Part shown: in pieces, positions 43,087-52,718 of the stretch
Layout: every line of letters starts with the position of its first letter
How positions within the stretch are numbered: the first letter of the stretch is position 1
DNA from: Geminicoccaceae bacterium
GTDB lineage: Bacteria; Pseudomonadota; Alphaproteobacteria; Geminicoccales; Geminicoccaceae
Direction of reading: 5' to 3'
DNA: 64,000 bases
Assembly: GCA_028285265.1 (NCBI GenBank)
Contig: JANQPX010000068.1
Span: forward strand, 1-64,000
Notes under the pieces: model-generated
What the model was told of the DNA's origin: nothing
The model's database searches: none
The model's input: only the letters and a program-made list of their open reading frames with translations
Program-made: the position numbers and the translations under genes

Positions 43087-43998
43087 TCAGATACCATCCT
43101 CGGACGCCACGGAGACGATCTGTTCGCGTAGCCAGTTATAGGCTGGATGGTTGTGTGTACGATCATGCCAAGCAAGCATCATGGTGAAGCCTTCGACCGT
43201 GAAGGGCGGGTCGTAGAATTTAAGCGCATCGCCGCGATGGCGTACGAGCCTTTCGGGGGAAAGAAACGCCATGTCGGATCGCGCCACAACCTCCGGTGCG
43301 ACCAAGAAATTTGGCACCGACATTTGGACGTGCCGCTGTCGCCCGAGCGCGACGAGTTGGGTATCAATCGATGTCCGAATTGTCCCGTCGAGCGGCGATA
43401 CGATGATGTGATCCAATTCACAGAATGTATCGAGCGTCAGCGTTCTGCTTGCCTTGGGGTGGTTCTTGCGCACCGCAACGACGTAGCGTTCATCGAAGAG
43501 CTTGCGTTGGCGCAGCGATGGGCCTGCCGTGCCTGGCAAAAGAAACGCGAGGTCGACTTCGCCGCGCTCCAGCTGTTTCGGCAATTCCTGCGCACTGAGT
43601 TGACGGGCCACGACTTGAATCTTGGGCGCGACCCGCATCAAGCGGAGTGTGAGCGGTGCGATGACTGCATATTGAATGTAATCAGTGCCGGCGAGAGAGA
43701 CCGTGAGTTTGGCTGTTTCAGGTTCGAAGCTTACGCCGTCAGTCAGGACAGATCGAACTCTCTCGAGCGCGTCACGCAAAGGCTCTTGAAGTTGTAGCGC
43801 GCGAGCCGTCGGTGCCATCCCTCGCTGCGTTGGCGTCAACAACTGGTCGCCAAACAGGTCGCGCAGCCGTGCAAGGCGCGCGGACAGGGCTGGCTGGCTG
43901 AGGTTCAATCTCTTGGCGGCACGCGTAACGTTTTGCTCGGCCAGAAGCGCATCGAGAGCGAGCAGAAGATTCAAATCGAGCTTCTCGGTATCCATGAA
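43087..43998 (-). CDS. LysR-family transcription regulator (NodD/NahR-like)
   Basis: 303 aa from ATG at 43998 (MDTEKLDLNLLLALDALLAE). Winged HTH about 6-65 (NVTRAAKRLNLSQPALSARL, RLRDLFGDQLLTPTQRGM), effector domain from 90 (KLTVSLAGTDYIQYAVIAPL). The DLNLL start and PTxRAxxLxEPLRxAL linker are typical of the NodD/NahR/LinR group, which often senses aromatic or chlorinated compounds. It diverges from the MFS transporter gene across 389 bases and precedes the quinone oxidoreductase; either could be its target. Confidence 0.9.
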   Translation of the reverse strand, partial: FMDTEKLDLNLLLALDALLAEQNVTRAAKRLNLSQPALSARLARLRDLFGDQLLTPTQRGMAPTARALQLQEPLRDALERVRSVLTDGVSFEPETAKLTVSLAGTDYIQYAVIAPLTLRLMRVAPKIQVVARQLSAQELPKQLERGEVDLAFLLPGTAGPSLRQRKLFDERYVVAVRKNHPKASRTLTLDTFCELDHIIVSPLDGTIRTSIDTQLVALGRQRHVQMSVPNFLVAPEVVARSDMAFLSPERLVRHRGDALKFYDPPFTVEGFTMMLAWHDRTHNHPAYNWLREQIVSVASEDGI

Positions 43999-44387
43999 GT
44001 GGATACCAGCACAAATGACATACAATTTCAATTATTCTGCGCTCTGCGCCACCTTGAGACGCAGAACGAGTTTCGACAGGAGGCGTTAATCTTGGCAGAT
44101 AATGGATTTATCTCCGTTGCAGAGACAGGCACGGGCCAAACCCCGCTGTTTCAGCATGACGCTCTCTTGCCTCGAGGCGTAACGATCCGAGCGATCAAAG
44201 TTCTGGCAGGGCATCAATTTCTGAAAGACATCGCTGCACGAGACATCATTAGACTGCTGGAAATAGGTCGTTTGATCCATCCACCAACACCAACCCTATC
44301 AGGCGATCACACTGACCCTACGGTGGTGGGCGCCCACTCCGAGCAGGTGCTGATGGGCTCGACCACGGTAAAATATGGAGAGACGCA
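43999..44387. other. Divergent region between LysR and MFS genes
   Basis: About 390 bases. Holds both promoters. An open plus frame covers most of it but is not protein-like and has no ribosome site. AT-rich bases near 44020-44035 next to the LysR start fit a LysR binding region. No strong dyad found by eye. Confidence 0.4.
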
Positions 44388-45593
44388 ATGAGCGTTGAAC
44401 AAAAAAAGAAAGGAAGCTCCAATAGCGCTGCGCTTTACAGCCTTGCTGCGGCGAATTTCGCAGTTGGCACGGGGGCGCTTATCATTGCTGGAATCGTCCC
44501 GGAGATTGCGAAGGGTATGAACGTCTCGACACCTTTGGCGGGGCAGCTCATCATGGTTTACGCGCTAGTGTATGCGCTGTCCGCACCGCTTATCAGCGTC
44601 TGGACCTCAGGGCTCGACAAGAAGCGATTGCTCTTATTCGCCGCCATCGGCCTCACGCTGTCGAATCTGGCAGCTTTAGCTGCACCTACCTATGAATGGC
44701 TTATCATCGCACGGATTCTATCAGCACTGAGCGCCGCGGCTATCACACCCGTCGCAGCTGCTATCGCAGCGATGATTGTACCGCCGGAGCGAACTGGCGC
44801 TGCGCTCGGTCTTGTGTTCGGCGGCATCGCGATCTCAACGGTACTTGGGGTACCCGCTGGGGCGTTTATCGGTGGGATCTTCGACTGGCGCGCAACCTTC
44901 GGCTTGGTCGCAGTTCTCAGTCTTGTTGCCTTCATAGCCATGCTAATCTTCGTGCCGCGCGATATCATCAGCCCACGCCGCAATCTGGCTTCACTTGTTG
45001 GCGTGTTAAAGGATGGGCCGGCCATGGGCGCAGTCTCCATAACCGCGCTCGTCATGACAGCACAGTTTATCCCGTTCAGTTTTGCTGCGGTGCTGTTCGC
45101 TGACGCCCTGAACGCCACGTCCGGGGAGATTTTCTGGCTGCTCTTCGCCTTTGGCGCGGCCAGCGCCATTGGGAACCATGTTGGCGGCATTCTATCGGAT
45201 CGCTTCACGCCGCATCGCGTGCTGTTAACGGTGTTGATCCTGCTTTCTCCAGCGATTTTCGCAGTTTGGTTATTATCGTTGGGGTTCTGGGTCGCCTTCG
45301 CAATCATGGCCATCTGGGGCGCGATCGGGTTCAGTTTCAACGCACCGCAACAGGCGCTCCTGACCAGATTGCGGCCGGAGCAGGTCACGACGCTTCTCGC
45401 TCTGAACGCTTCCGCCATCTATGTGGGCACCACCCTTGGCAGTGCCATCGGCGGCGGTGTCCTGACGGCCTTTTCACCGAATATACTGGCATTGGCAGGC
45501 GGCGTTGCCGCGATTGTCGCGTTGGTCGCCTATATCGTGTCGTCCAGTCGCGTGGACCCAGAATCCGTTGAGGCGCAGCTCGCAGAAACCTGA
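44388..45593 (+). CDS. MFS exporter, DHA1 drug:H+ antiporter type
   Basis: 401 aa with twelve hydrophobic spans. The loop 2-3 motif is ISVWTSGLDKKRLLLFAAIG, motif C is around GLVFGGIAISTVLGVPAGAF with DWRATF after it, and GGILSDRFTPHRVL is the matching motif between spans 8 and 9. These mark the DHA1 group that exports drugs, sugars or arabinose-like compounds using the proton gradient. ATG at 44388 with GGAGA upstream. The divergent LysR at 43998 is the likely regulator. Confidence 0.9.
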   Translation: MSVEQKKKGSSNSAALYSLAAANFAVGTGALIIAGIVPEIAKGMNVSTPLAGQLIMVYALVYALSAPLISVWTSGLDKKRLLLFAAIGLTLSNLAALAAPTYEWLIIARILSALSAAAITPVAAAIAAMIVPPERTGAALGLVFGGIAISTVLGVPAGAFIGGIFDWRATFGLVAVLSLVAFIAMLIFVPRDIISPRRNLASLVGVLKDGPAMGAVSITALVMTAQFIPFSFAAVLFADALNATSGEIFWLLFAFGAASAIGNHVGGILSDRFTPHRVLLTVLILLSPAIFAVWLLSLGFWVAFAIMAIWGAIGFSFNAPQQALLTRLRPEQVTTLLALNASAIYVGTTLGSAIGGGVLTAFSPNILALAGGVAAIVALVAYIVSSSRVDPESVEAQLAET

Positions 45594-46263
45594 ATAGCTT
45601 ACCCGCTACTGCCGCTGCTTGGAGACCCACCGTGCCCGCCAGATATTCCAGAGCTCATAGGCTTACAGGACCTCGATCAGTGTTAAGTCAAATTTCTGTA
45701 ATTATACATGCCTTCGGAATACGCGGGATCAATCGTGACACAGTATAGGATACTGCAACGTTCTATGGATCACGAGATGGTCGATACTGTGCCCGTACGT
45801 GGGCTTCTGCGATATCTGGCGGGCACGGTCGTCCTGAGCCACAACGCGTCTTTCTCTCTCTGGCGGCGTTCGGCGGCGCCTGACGACCTTTTGGCCGCGG
45901 ACTTGCGAGAAGATCGATTGTTTCTGGACGACGCAACGGCGGACATCGTTGCGCACTGCCACGACATTGGTTGCGGCATGCCGAGAGACTTCTTTGGTTT
46001 GTCCAACCTTTCTTCGATCATCGTAGCCTCGTTCTCAGAGGAGCAAGCCGTGCGCGGGCGATTTGAGAATGATCACCGCCAGATGGTTGATGATGCCCAG
46101 TTCCTTCTGACGGTATCACCTTTCGAAAGCCTCCCGCGCTCAGCTACGTTTTTGGTAGACCAATCGTCTGCGCATGACCAATGGGCCTTCAGGTGGAGCG
46201 GCAATCCCAGCGCCAGTCGACACTTGGAGCATCATCGCGCCCCTCAGCCACGTCGAACATCAG
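45594..46263. other. Region without a convincing gene
   Basis: About 670 bases between the MFS gene and the convergent AraC gene. A long plus frame (45708-46313, ATG) covers it, but its sequence is not protein-like, has no ribosome site and overlaps the AraC gene. Some segments might be decayed coding DNA on either strand; I cannot identify any. Confidence 0.3.
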
Positions 46264-47220
46264 TCAGTGTGCCTGCACGCTCGCGCCAGCGCCGGTCGAT
46301 TTCTGCTTTGTAAAGCTCGCGCGGTATCGCCCAGGCGTCACGCCGAGCAGGTCTTTGAAGCTCGAGGTGAGGTGCGCTTGCGAAGAGAATCCAAGCGCGT
46401 AGGCAATTTGGGCAATCGGAAGGTCGGTTTCTTTGAGCATCTCCCGGGCGCGCCCAATCCGTCGCTCGATCACGTAACGCTGGGGCGAGCACCCGACACT
46501 CGCTCGGAACTTTCGAGAGAAAGCGCTCGGCGTCAGATCAAAGTCTTCTGCAATGTCTGATACACGAATACCGGATTCCATTTGATGGTCGATCTCCTCC
46601 AGAACGCGGCGGAGGGATTCATTGTTGAAGATCGCGGCTGCATCTGGCGTTGATGGTTTCACTGTTGATCCGATGGCGTGGGACAGCAAAAGATCGGTGG
46701 CTGCCGCCAAGAATGTCGCGTTCGGACAAGATGGCTCAAAAAGATGTCTCCGGATCATCTGCGCCGCTGAAGCGATGTCACCATGACGGTGTTCGATTAC
46801 GCGGTTGGGCAATGACCATTTGCGTGAGCCGCAACGCTCAAGGAGCGTCGCCGTGCGATTGGCGGTTATGGAGATGTAGAGATGCTCAATCTCTTCGGAT
46901 TGCCGGGCCCGGCGCGCAGTACCGGAAGGGAGGTAAGTGAGTGAAAAGGCCCGGCGAATGCGGCCAATCTCACCGTAGCCGTTCTCCGAGATCGTCATGT
47001 CACTGGACGCAAGTGGGATAACAATGAGACATCGCGTGGGATCCAGGCGCGCTTCAAATGGCGCAGGACGTGTCACGGCGGCATAGATGTCCTCAGTCGC
47101 AGCTTGTACGATCACTTCCGGTAGACCAAAATTGGGGGAGGGTACGATCATCTCCCGACCCAGCCTTTCGAGCTGGCTCTTTCTAGACGTTATCTTCTTT
47201 CGAAACAAAATCCCATGCAT
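46264..47220 (-). CDS. AraC-family transcription regulator
   Basis: 318 aa. C-terminal double HTH (about 210-305: VSDIAEDFDLTPSAFSRKFR, CSPQRYVIERRIGRAREMLK, IAQIAYALGFSSQAHLTSSF). The N-terminal 190 residues are an AraC-ligand-like sensor region with ISENGYGEIGRIRRAFSLTY. ATG at 47220; MIVPS at about residue 24 is another possible start. Divergent from the exported NTF2-like gene; the palindrome at 47302-47318 between them is a possible operator. Confidence 0.88.
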   Translation of the reverse strand: MHGILFRKKITSRKSQLERLGREMIVPSPNFGLPEVIVQAATEDIYAAVTRPAPFEARLDPTRCLIVIPLASSDMTISENGYGEIGRIRRAFSLTYLPSGTARRARQSEEIEHLYISITANRTATLLERCGSRKWSLPNRVIEHRHGDIASAAQMIRRHLFEPSCPNATFLAAATDLLLSHAIGSTVKPSTPDAAAIFNNESLRRVLEEIDHQMESGIRVSDIAEDFDLTPSAFSRKFRASVGCSPQRYVIERRIGRAREMLKETDLPIAQIAYALGFSSQAHLTSSFKDLLGVTPGRYRASFTKQKSTGAGASVQAH

Positions 47221-47301
47221 CGGGTATGTCAGTTTTACTCGACGAACTATTTCAAGCGGATGGTTTTACAGAATCCTGCGAATGAAGAATTTGGGTTCCG
47301 G

Positions 47302-47318
47302 ACTGCACAATGTGCAGT
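47302..47318. promoter_or_regulatory. Palindrome between AraC and exported NTF2-like genes
   Basis: ACTGCACA-A-TGTGCAGT, perfect 8-bp arms around one base, midway in the 275-bp divergent region. Strict two-fold symmetry suits a dimeric repressor (TetR, GntR or MarR type) better than an AraC protein. Confidence 0.6.
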
Positions 47319-47495
47319 GTCGCCGCAACAAATCATCGGCGGCCAATCGTGCACCGAGCGGTGCGATTCCAGCCCTTGGATAAGCTGTTTGTTCTGGAAT
47401 GCTTCATTGGATCGCGTAACGTCGATGGATCCTGAAAGCAACGCGAACCGTGAGCGGTGTATTTATTGTTCCTCGACCGCCAAGAGGAGAGGGCA

Positions 47496-48080
47496 ATGAA
47501 CGACTTTTCCAAATTACTCGTGATCTCGGCTGTTCTCGCAGTATCGCTGCTGATGCCTGGCTTGTCCCAGGCTCAGCAGGCTGCGGCGCCACTGGGCCAT
47601 GTCTCGGAAGCAGGGACGCCTTGGGCCCAGATCGAGACCCCGGATCAGGCCGTCGTTTATGCCAATGCCCAGAACCTTGTCGCAAGATGGAACAATGTCA
47701 TCATCTTCGCTGACACCGGTGATGAACAGCTGCAAATCATGCGTGAAAGCGGTGTCTTTGCTGATGACGTCGAGCTGAAGTTTATCCTCCCAGACGGAAC
47801 GGTGCTTGCCTATGACAACCTCGCGGCGGGTCCACGCGATTTTTACAACTCGTTCGTCAATGATTTGAAGAAGGGCCGGTTCAACACGGCCGCGAACGTC
47901 GAAGCGCTTGAGTTCCTGGGTGACGGTCTCCGCTTCAGATTTCGCCATTCGATCTTTATGGGCGAGACATTCTCTCTGGGCGGGCACAATGAGATTGTGA
48001 TGCGCAGGGTTGATGGACGGTTCGTGGTGACGGAAGCCACAATACATGTTCTGCATTTCGATATTCAGCACGCTTATTGA
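47496..48080 (+). CDS. Exported SnoaL/NTF2-like protein
   Basis: 194 aa from ATG at 47496 with AGGAGAG seven bases upstream. Signal peptide at residues 1-26 (VISAVLAVSLLMPGLSQA). The rest suggests an NTF2-like cone fold: helices about 45-70 (QAVVYANAQNLVARWNNVII), then strands ALEFLGDGLRFRFRHSIFMG and GHNEIVMRRVDGRFVVTEAT ending with HVLHFDIQHAY. Such proteins are small isomerases or ligand binders. Probably controlled with the divergent AraC gene. Family assignment is tentative. Confidence 0.6.
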   Translation: MNDFSKLLVISAVLAVSLLMPGLSQAQQAAAPLGHVSEAGTPWAQIETPDQAVVYANAQNLVARWNNVIIFADTGDEQLQIMRESGVFADDVELKFILPDGTVLAYDNLAAGPRDFYNSFVNDLKKGRFNTAANVEALEFLGDGLRFRFRHSIFMGETFSLGGHNEIVMRRVDGRFVVTEATIHVLHFDIQHAY

Positions 48081-48187
48081 TCCTATCGAACCCAACACCG
48101 AGTTTCGCCCGGCCTCGCCTCGGCGGGATAGTATTGTAGTGGTATTGCGTCGTCGCAGACTTATGAATTTAAGGGAAAGAAGGGCGG

Positions 48188-48676
48188 ATGGAGCGCGCAC
48201 AAATTGGCGTCGTCGGCGCAGTGGGTCGGCTCGGCGGCATGATAGCCGAAAAGGTGAGCGAGGCAGGCTTCGAAATTGGCGCAATGTCGGGCCGCGGCGC
48301 GGAGGCCAGGGGACTAGAGATCTGTTACCACACCGTCTTCGACCGGCCCGCGATGAACCGTGCGATCCGCGCTCTGCGCATACTTCGCCGACACCTACCA
48401 AGGGCCTATTAGATCTTCAGGGATCGCGCCGCCGTTGGTAAGGCGGGCCGGGCCACACCGCCCGACGAAGATATCACGCTCTGCGCCGTCGCTGCAGGCG
48501 CGGAAGGCGTTCCGCTCGGACGCGAGTCCTTTGCACTCTCGTCGGACTATGAGGCGACAGCGCAGGTAGCGGTCACGGTCGCAAAGATGGCAATTGAGGC
48601 AGAGCTAGTCCCCGAAGCAGGCCATCCGGCGGCATTCAGCGACTATACGACTCTCAGACGACGCGTTTTTTCCTAG
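48188..48676 (+). pseudogene. Rossmann-fold oxidoreductase remnants (DapB-like)
   Basis: ATG at 48188 opens ERAQIGVVGAVGRLGGMIAE, an NAD(P)-binding start like that of dihydrodipicolinate reductase, then soon LEICYHTVFDRPAMNRAIRA, which resembles the far C-terminal part of DapB, so the middle of the gene seems deleted. A frameshift and stop follow. From about 48430 to 48676 a third piece (ITLCAVAAGAEGVPLGRESF, DYEATAQVAVTVAKMAIEAE) looks like a C-terminal catalytic part. Taken together this is a heavily deleted gene or two joined fragments. Confidence 0.45.
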
Positions 48677-48740
48677 TGTGCGCCCAGGTACGAGTATCGA
48701 GTGAAACGGGTCAGTTGCCAGTTAGTCCACTGCAGCAAAG

Positions 48741-49208
48741 TCAAGACGCTGTGGCGCGCAACATCCAAGCTGTTTTCTCATGAACCGTGATGCGCGGTGT
48801 GACGACATCGCTTGTCGCTTCGTCCCCCACGCGATCGGCAATATCAAGCACCTCGCGCGCCGTCTTGGCAACGCGTTCATGATCTGCTGCCAGCCGCGTG
48901 ACCATATCATGCCAATTCGGGCGATCGGTTTCTTCCTTCAAGGCGGAGAGGGCCGACAATTCCGAATAAGAACTTGGCGCGAAGTGGCCAAGCGCACGGA
49001 TCCGTTCGGCCAGATCATCAACGGCGTTCCACATCTCGGTGTACTGGTCCATGAAGAGGGCATGTAGCGCATTAAAGTGCGGCCCTTCGACGTTCCAGTG
49101 ATAGCCATGTGTTTTGAAGTAAAGAGCGTAAGTCTCTGCGAGGAGCCGTTTGACAGCCTCAGCCGCAGTCGCCCGATCCTCGTCGGTTATTCCTATGTCA
49201 ATGCTCAT
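48741..49208 (-). CDS. dps: Dps-family ferritin-like protein
   Basis: 155 aa, the usual Dps length. Forms 12-subunit shells that oxidise iron with peroxide and protect DNA under stress. The inter-subunit ferroxidase ligands are visible: YHWNVEGPHFNALHALFMDQ (His37, His49) and VDDLAERIRALG (Asp64/65, Glu68). The end is HEKTAWMLRATAS, the normal C-terminal helix. The basic DNA-binding N-terminal tail of E. coli Dps is absent. ATG with AGGAAA upstream; alone in its transcript, with 560 gene-free bases upstream. Confidence 0.92.
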   Translation of the reverse strand: MSIDIGITDEDRATAAEAVKRLLAETYALYFKTHGYHWNVEGPHFNALHALFMDQYTEMWNAVDDLAERIRALGHFAPSSYSELSALSALKEETDRPNWHDMVTRLAADHERVAKTAREVLDIADRVGDEATSDVVTPRITVHEKTAWMLRATAS

Positions 49209-49767
49209 GTGGCGTTTCCTTTTTGAGTTTGACCACCATCATGTCCACAATGGCGCATCTGTACGTCTGTATACTTGCCTGGCTCTAGCATGAGCTATGC
49301 AGTGACGGTGATTGAAGACATCATCGCGGAAGCCTTATTCCAAACCATAGACTTTCCTGACCACTTTCTTATCGAATTGCGTCAGTTGATCTTGCCAGGA
49401 AGGCTCAGGGCTCCGGAGGCGATGTCGTAAACCGCGGACACGCAAAGCAGCGGCACATGTGCATTTGCGTTTAAGAGGGGTAAAAGTTTCATTGCTGGCT
49501 CCTTTCCTAGATCCCTACACTGTGTGACGGGGCGCCTCTGTCACGCTGCGCGATCCAAGTTAGCCTGACAGCGTAGAGCGTTTCGTCACTGCGCCAGCAG
49601 TATTAGAGGGGGAATGTGGACTGTCTTTCAGGATTGCATGTTTGTGGTTTCAGAATATCGGCATGCCAGCTGCATCCGTGCAGTCATGAGATCCTGAAAC
49701 GCCGGGAGATGAGAATCCACCGATATGAGAGCATGATCATCGAAGACTCCTTACAGGAGTACATGCA
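49209..49767. other. Dps upstream region, no clear gene
   Basis: About 560 bases. Contains a 36-codon minus frame (49382-49492) with a good AGGAAAGGAG ribosome site, whose end VSAVYDIASGALSL is faintly like the C-terminus of beta-carbonic anhydrases; more likely a leftover than a gene. The dps promoter should be at 49209-49300. Confidence 0.35.
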
Positions 49768-49950
49768 ATGACCAAGTCCTCAAATGACGGTGTTGGCGAA
49801 CAATTGACTGAACTCTTCGTGCTTTGCTCTGCCATCTATTTCAAACTTTCGTTCTGGGATGCCCAGAAGCAGGGACACGACAACAGCAATTGTCTGAAAT
49901 CCACCCTGCACGCGACCGACTGCGACACGGAGTTTTCCATCTCAAGGTAG
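49768..49950 (+). CDS. Possible 60-aa protein
   Basis: Starts with ATG at 49768 after ACAGGAG (49754-49760). Residues 10-30 are moderately hydrophobic (EQLTELFVLCSAIYFKLSFW), the rest polar with three Cys. No family recognised and no neighbour that explains it. The ribosome site is the main support. Confidence 0.3.
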   Translation: MTKSSNDGVGEQLTELFVLCSAIYFKLSFWDAQKQGHDNSNCLKSTLHATDCDTEFSISR

Positions 49951-50188
49951 AAGATCAGCGCTTTGAAACACAGCGCCGCTGCCAATTTGCGGGCGCTCGA
50001 TACGTGGTCGAAGTGCGGTCAGTGGTTTCACTGACGGACATAATGTCGACATCGATTTGCACCATCGGCGTGCGGTTCACCTGCAGCTGGTCGGCAGTAG
50101 CGCTGCGCTCGAAGCATAAATGATCGAAGTTGAGGATGGCCATTCGAGTCTTAGCAGCTGCCGCAGTCTAGCCACCGGGCCGACCAGT

Positions 50189-51156
50189 CTAACCAGCGAC
50201 ACCGTTCCGTCTCGCTTCAATCCGAGCCAAGCTGATGAAGCGACGCAACGCGGGATTGTCGTTCTCTGGACGCCAAGTCAGCGAAAGGGGGACGGTCTCA
50301 CCGACATCTCCGATCGGCACAAATATCACGTTCGGGTACTGATCACCGCGCCAATGATCTGGGACGAGACTGACACCAAAACCTAAGCCGACCAGATTCA
50401 TATTGCCTTCCCGTCCCACATCATGACGTCGGACACGTCTCATATGTCCCGGATCGCTGACACGTCGCAGCACATATTCATGAGTTTCCGCGCCCGGCTC
50501 GTGGGCGCTCACAACGAAAGTCGCTTCACGAACCTCCTCCTAGTCGAGCCTTTCTCGGGTGCCTAAGGGATGATCCGATGCTACCGCGAGAAAGATATCC
50601 TCGCGAGCAAGGAGTAACCCATAGCCAGTCTCGGCTGCGGGTTCACCGACGGCAACAACTGCGTCGAGGCGACGATGGCTAAGGTGCGTGAGCATTTCCC
50701 CTCTGCGACACATATCTCGACATCGCGATGCGCATGCAGGAACGCTTCAAAGACGTCTCTCAATGGGCCGCACGATAGTGATGCAGCTACGCGAACACTG
50801 AGTTGGCCAGCGTCTCCGATAGCCGCTGATTTTGCACCCTCTACCGGAAAGTTTAGCTCGTCCACGATCGTTCGCGCCCGGGATGCGAAGCGACTACCGG
50901 CCGGCGTAAGCCTCGCTCCGCTCGGTCGACGCTCGAAAAGCGATACGCCAAGTAGATCCTCGATATGCTGCACCCGTCGGCTTATTGCGGATTGCCCTAC
51001 CGATAGTCGTTGACCCGCCCTTCGGAAACTTCCCGTCTCGGCGACAGTCAGCAGTGTAACCAACTCTCGAAAGCCAAGCTTGTCGACAGTGTCCTTCAGA
51101 TCGAAGCGACCGGGCGACTCTTTGCCTGTGTTCACGACACGCCAATGGGGGATCAA
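50189..51156 (-). pseudogene. LysR-family regulator, frameshifted and with amber stop
   Basis: The N-terminal part (51156 to about 50700) is a normal LysR: RELVTLLTVAETGSFRRAGQ, RLSVGQSAISRRVQHIEDLL. At about 50695-50705 the frame changes; the continuation LSHRRLDAVVAVGEPAAETG, YGLLLAREDIFLAVASDHPL lies in another frame, is cut by TAG at 50540-50542 and resumes with SAHEPGAETHEYVLRRVSDP and MNLVGLGFGVSLVPDHWRGD. All parts of a 300-aa LysR are there, so the decay is recent or the sequence has an error. Its 3-base overlap zone with the quinone oxidoreductase gene suggests they were once divergent or linked. Confidence 0.85.
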
Positions 51157-52131
51157 ATATGCAGAACGACGTTGCCGATCGCCCGACCATCATCGACCAG
51201 CCGATGGGCCTCGGCGATATTCTCGAGCGGCAGCGTTTCGGCGATGAAAGGCTTGATCCTGCAGTCCGCAAGCAAGGCTGTAAGGTCTTCGGTCGCACGA
51301 TCCAAGGTGTCTCTCGGCAAGTCGTAAACGAGGAAGAAGCCGAACGAGAGCTGTTTTACAAGCGACAGGATTGCCGGTATCTCGGCAGTCATCTCATCGG
51401 AGCCGTAGACTGCAACGAACCCCATCGGGGCCAGCAGGGCGCCCAGCTTTTGCGCGTTTGCACTGAGATTGACTTCGATCAGGTGGTCAACGCCAGCGCC
51501 GCTCGTCTGGTCCGCCACGCGCGCAGCGACGTCTTCTGTGCGATAGTCGATGGCCATGTCGGCTCCGGCGCGACGGGCCGCATCCGCCTTGGCCTTTGAA
51601 CTGACTGTCGCAATGACCCGTGCGCCCTTTGCCTTCGCGATCTGGATGGCGTAGTTGCCGACGGCGCCAGCGCCGCCCTGCACGAGGATGGTTTTGCCCT
51701 CAACGGAACCGTTCATGGTTACGGCGTTCCAGGCCGTGAGGAGCGGCACACCGAAGGTCGCGCCCGCTTCGAAGCTGACCGTCTCGGTAAGCCGGATCGC
51801 TCTCTCGGCGCGCGCCAACGCATATTCAGCAGCCGTTCCATCGTAGCCGCCCCTATTGGGTGGTATGGAGCCAGACGCGCTCGCCAACGCGGCTGTCGGG
51901 CACGCCCTGGCCGACAGCTTCGATCATGCCCGCTCCGTCATTGTGCGGCACGATCCGATACCAACCGTCCGGCAACGGAAAGGCGCCGCTGCGGGTCTTT
52001 GTATCCGACGGATTTACGCCTGAAGCATGTATGCGAACGAGAACCTGGCCTTCGCCGGGATCGGGTTTTGGCAAGTCGATAACTTCGAGAACATCTGCAG
52101 GTCCGGTTTCGGTATAAACTGCGGCTTTCAT
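51153..52131 (-). pseudogene. NADPH:quinone oxidoreductase (MDR), frameshifted
   Basis: ATG at 52131 opens a proper MDR N-terminal domain (MKAAVYTETGPADVLEVIDL, VLVRIHASGVNPSDTKTRSG, GVPDSRVGERVWLHTTQ) that hits TAG near 51856. The rest is in another frame: DGTAAEYALARAERAIRLTE, ILVQGGAGAVGNYAIQIAKA, ENIAEAHRLVDDGRAIGNVV. Joined, they make a full-length 325-aa enzyme of the zeta-crystallin/quinone reductase type. One indel at about 51855-51870 separates them. Two genes producing two chains is much less likely. Next to a cyclase-like and monooxygenase gene on the same strand. Confidence 0.88.
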
Positions 52132-52146
52132 GTCTTTTTCCTTTCG

Positions 52147-52707
52147 TCAGATCGCGCTCGGCTTGAACAGCCAGCGGCGGAACAGATGGGTCATTCCTGG
52201 CATGACGAACCAGGTCATAAGAGGGACGATGATCAGTGTGTTGAGAAACAAGCGACCGATGGGATGCAGATCGCCCATTAGCGGGGCGGTGCCGGTGAGG
52301 AAGACCGACAGGATGGGAAAGATGGCAAGCCAGGTGACAACCGCCATTTTCCACTTTGCCGGCACGACCGGCATCGGCGCGCCCGGCAGATCGAACCAGC
52401 CGGCAAACCCCTCGGCGAGTTTCACTTCAGGGGTTTCGCTGACGTGCTGCAGCGCCTCTTCTAGAAAGGGCTGGGCGTCGGCGGTCTCGCGCCAATGGTC
52501 CCATTCCTTCCAGCTTGCGAAGTGCAGCACGGCGTAAAGCTGCGGCTCGCCCGCTTGCGTTCCGTGGAGAACGCTCGACCCGAGATACCCATCCGCCTTC
52601 GCTGCGAGTTCGAGGATCTCGGCGATCTTGGCGTCGAGCGCTTCCTCATGACCGGGCTTGACCTTTCGGACAATCAGCGCCGTGACGGGTTTTGGAGGTG
52701 TGGGCAT
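52147..52707 (-). CDS. Antibiotic-biosynthesis-monooxygenase-like domain with two membrane spans
   Basis: 186 aa from ATG at 52707; the upstream extension of the frame overlaps the next gene and is discarded. Residues 5-100 match the ABM ferredoxin-like fold (VTALIVRKVKPGHEEALDAK, QLYAVLHFASWKEWDHWRET). Residues 115-180 have two hydrophobic spans (MAVVTWLAIFPILSVFLTGT and FLNTLIIVPLMTWFVMPGMT). Proteins of this two-part plan are common in proteobacteria but their reaction is unknown. It begins 12 bases after the cyclase-like gene's stop, so the two share a transcript. Confidence 0.8.
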   Translation of the reverse strand: MPTPPKPVTALIVRKVKPGHEEALDAKIAEILELAAKADGYLGSSVLHGTQAGEPQLYAVLHFASWKEWDHWRETADAQPFLEEALQHVSETPEVKLAEGFAGWFDLPGAPMPVVPAKWKMAVVTWLAIFPILSVFLTGTAPLMGDLHPIGRLFLNTLIIVPLMTWFVMPGMTHLFRRWLFKPSAI

Positions 52708-52718
52708 CTTCGCTTCCC

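Noticed and set aside
43933..44391. 152-codon plus frame between LysR and MFS genes
   Set aside because: It overlaps the LysR coding region and its start, has no ribosome site and no recognisable domain; treated as promoter DNA.
45708..46313. 200-codon plus-strand open frame
   Set aside because: It has no ribosome site, its translation is not protein-like, and its 3' part overlaps the clear AraC gene on the other strand.
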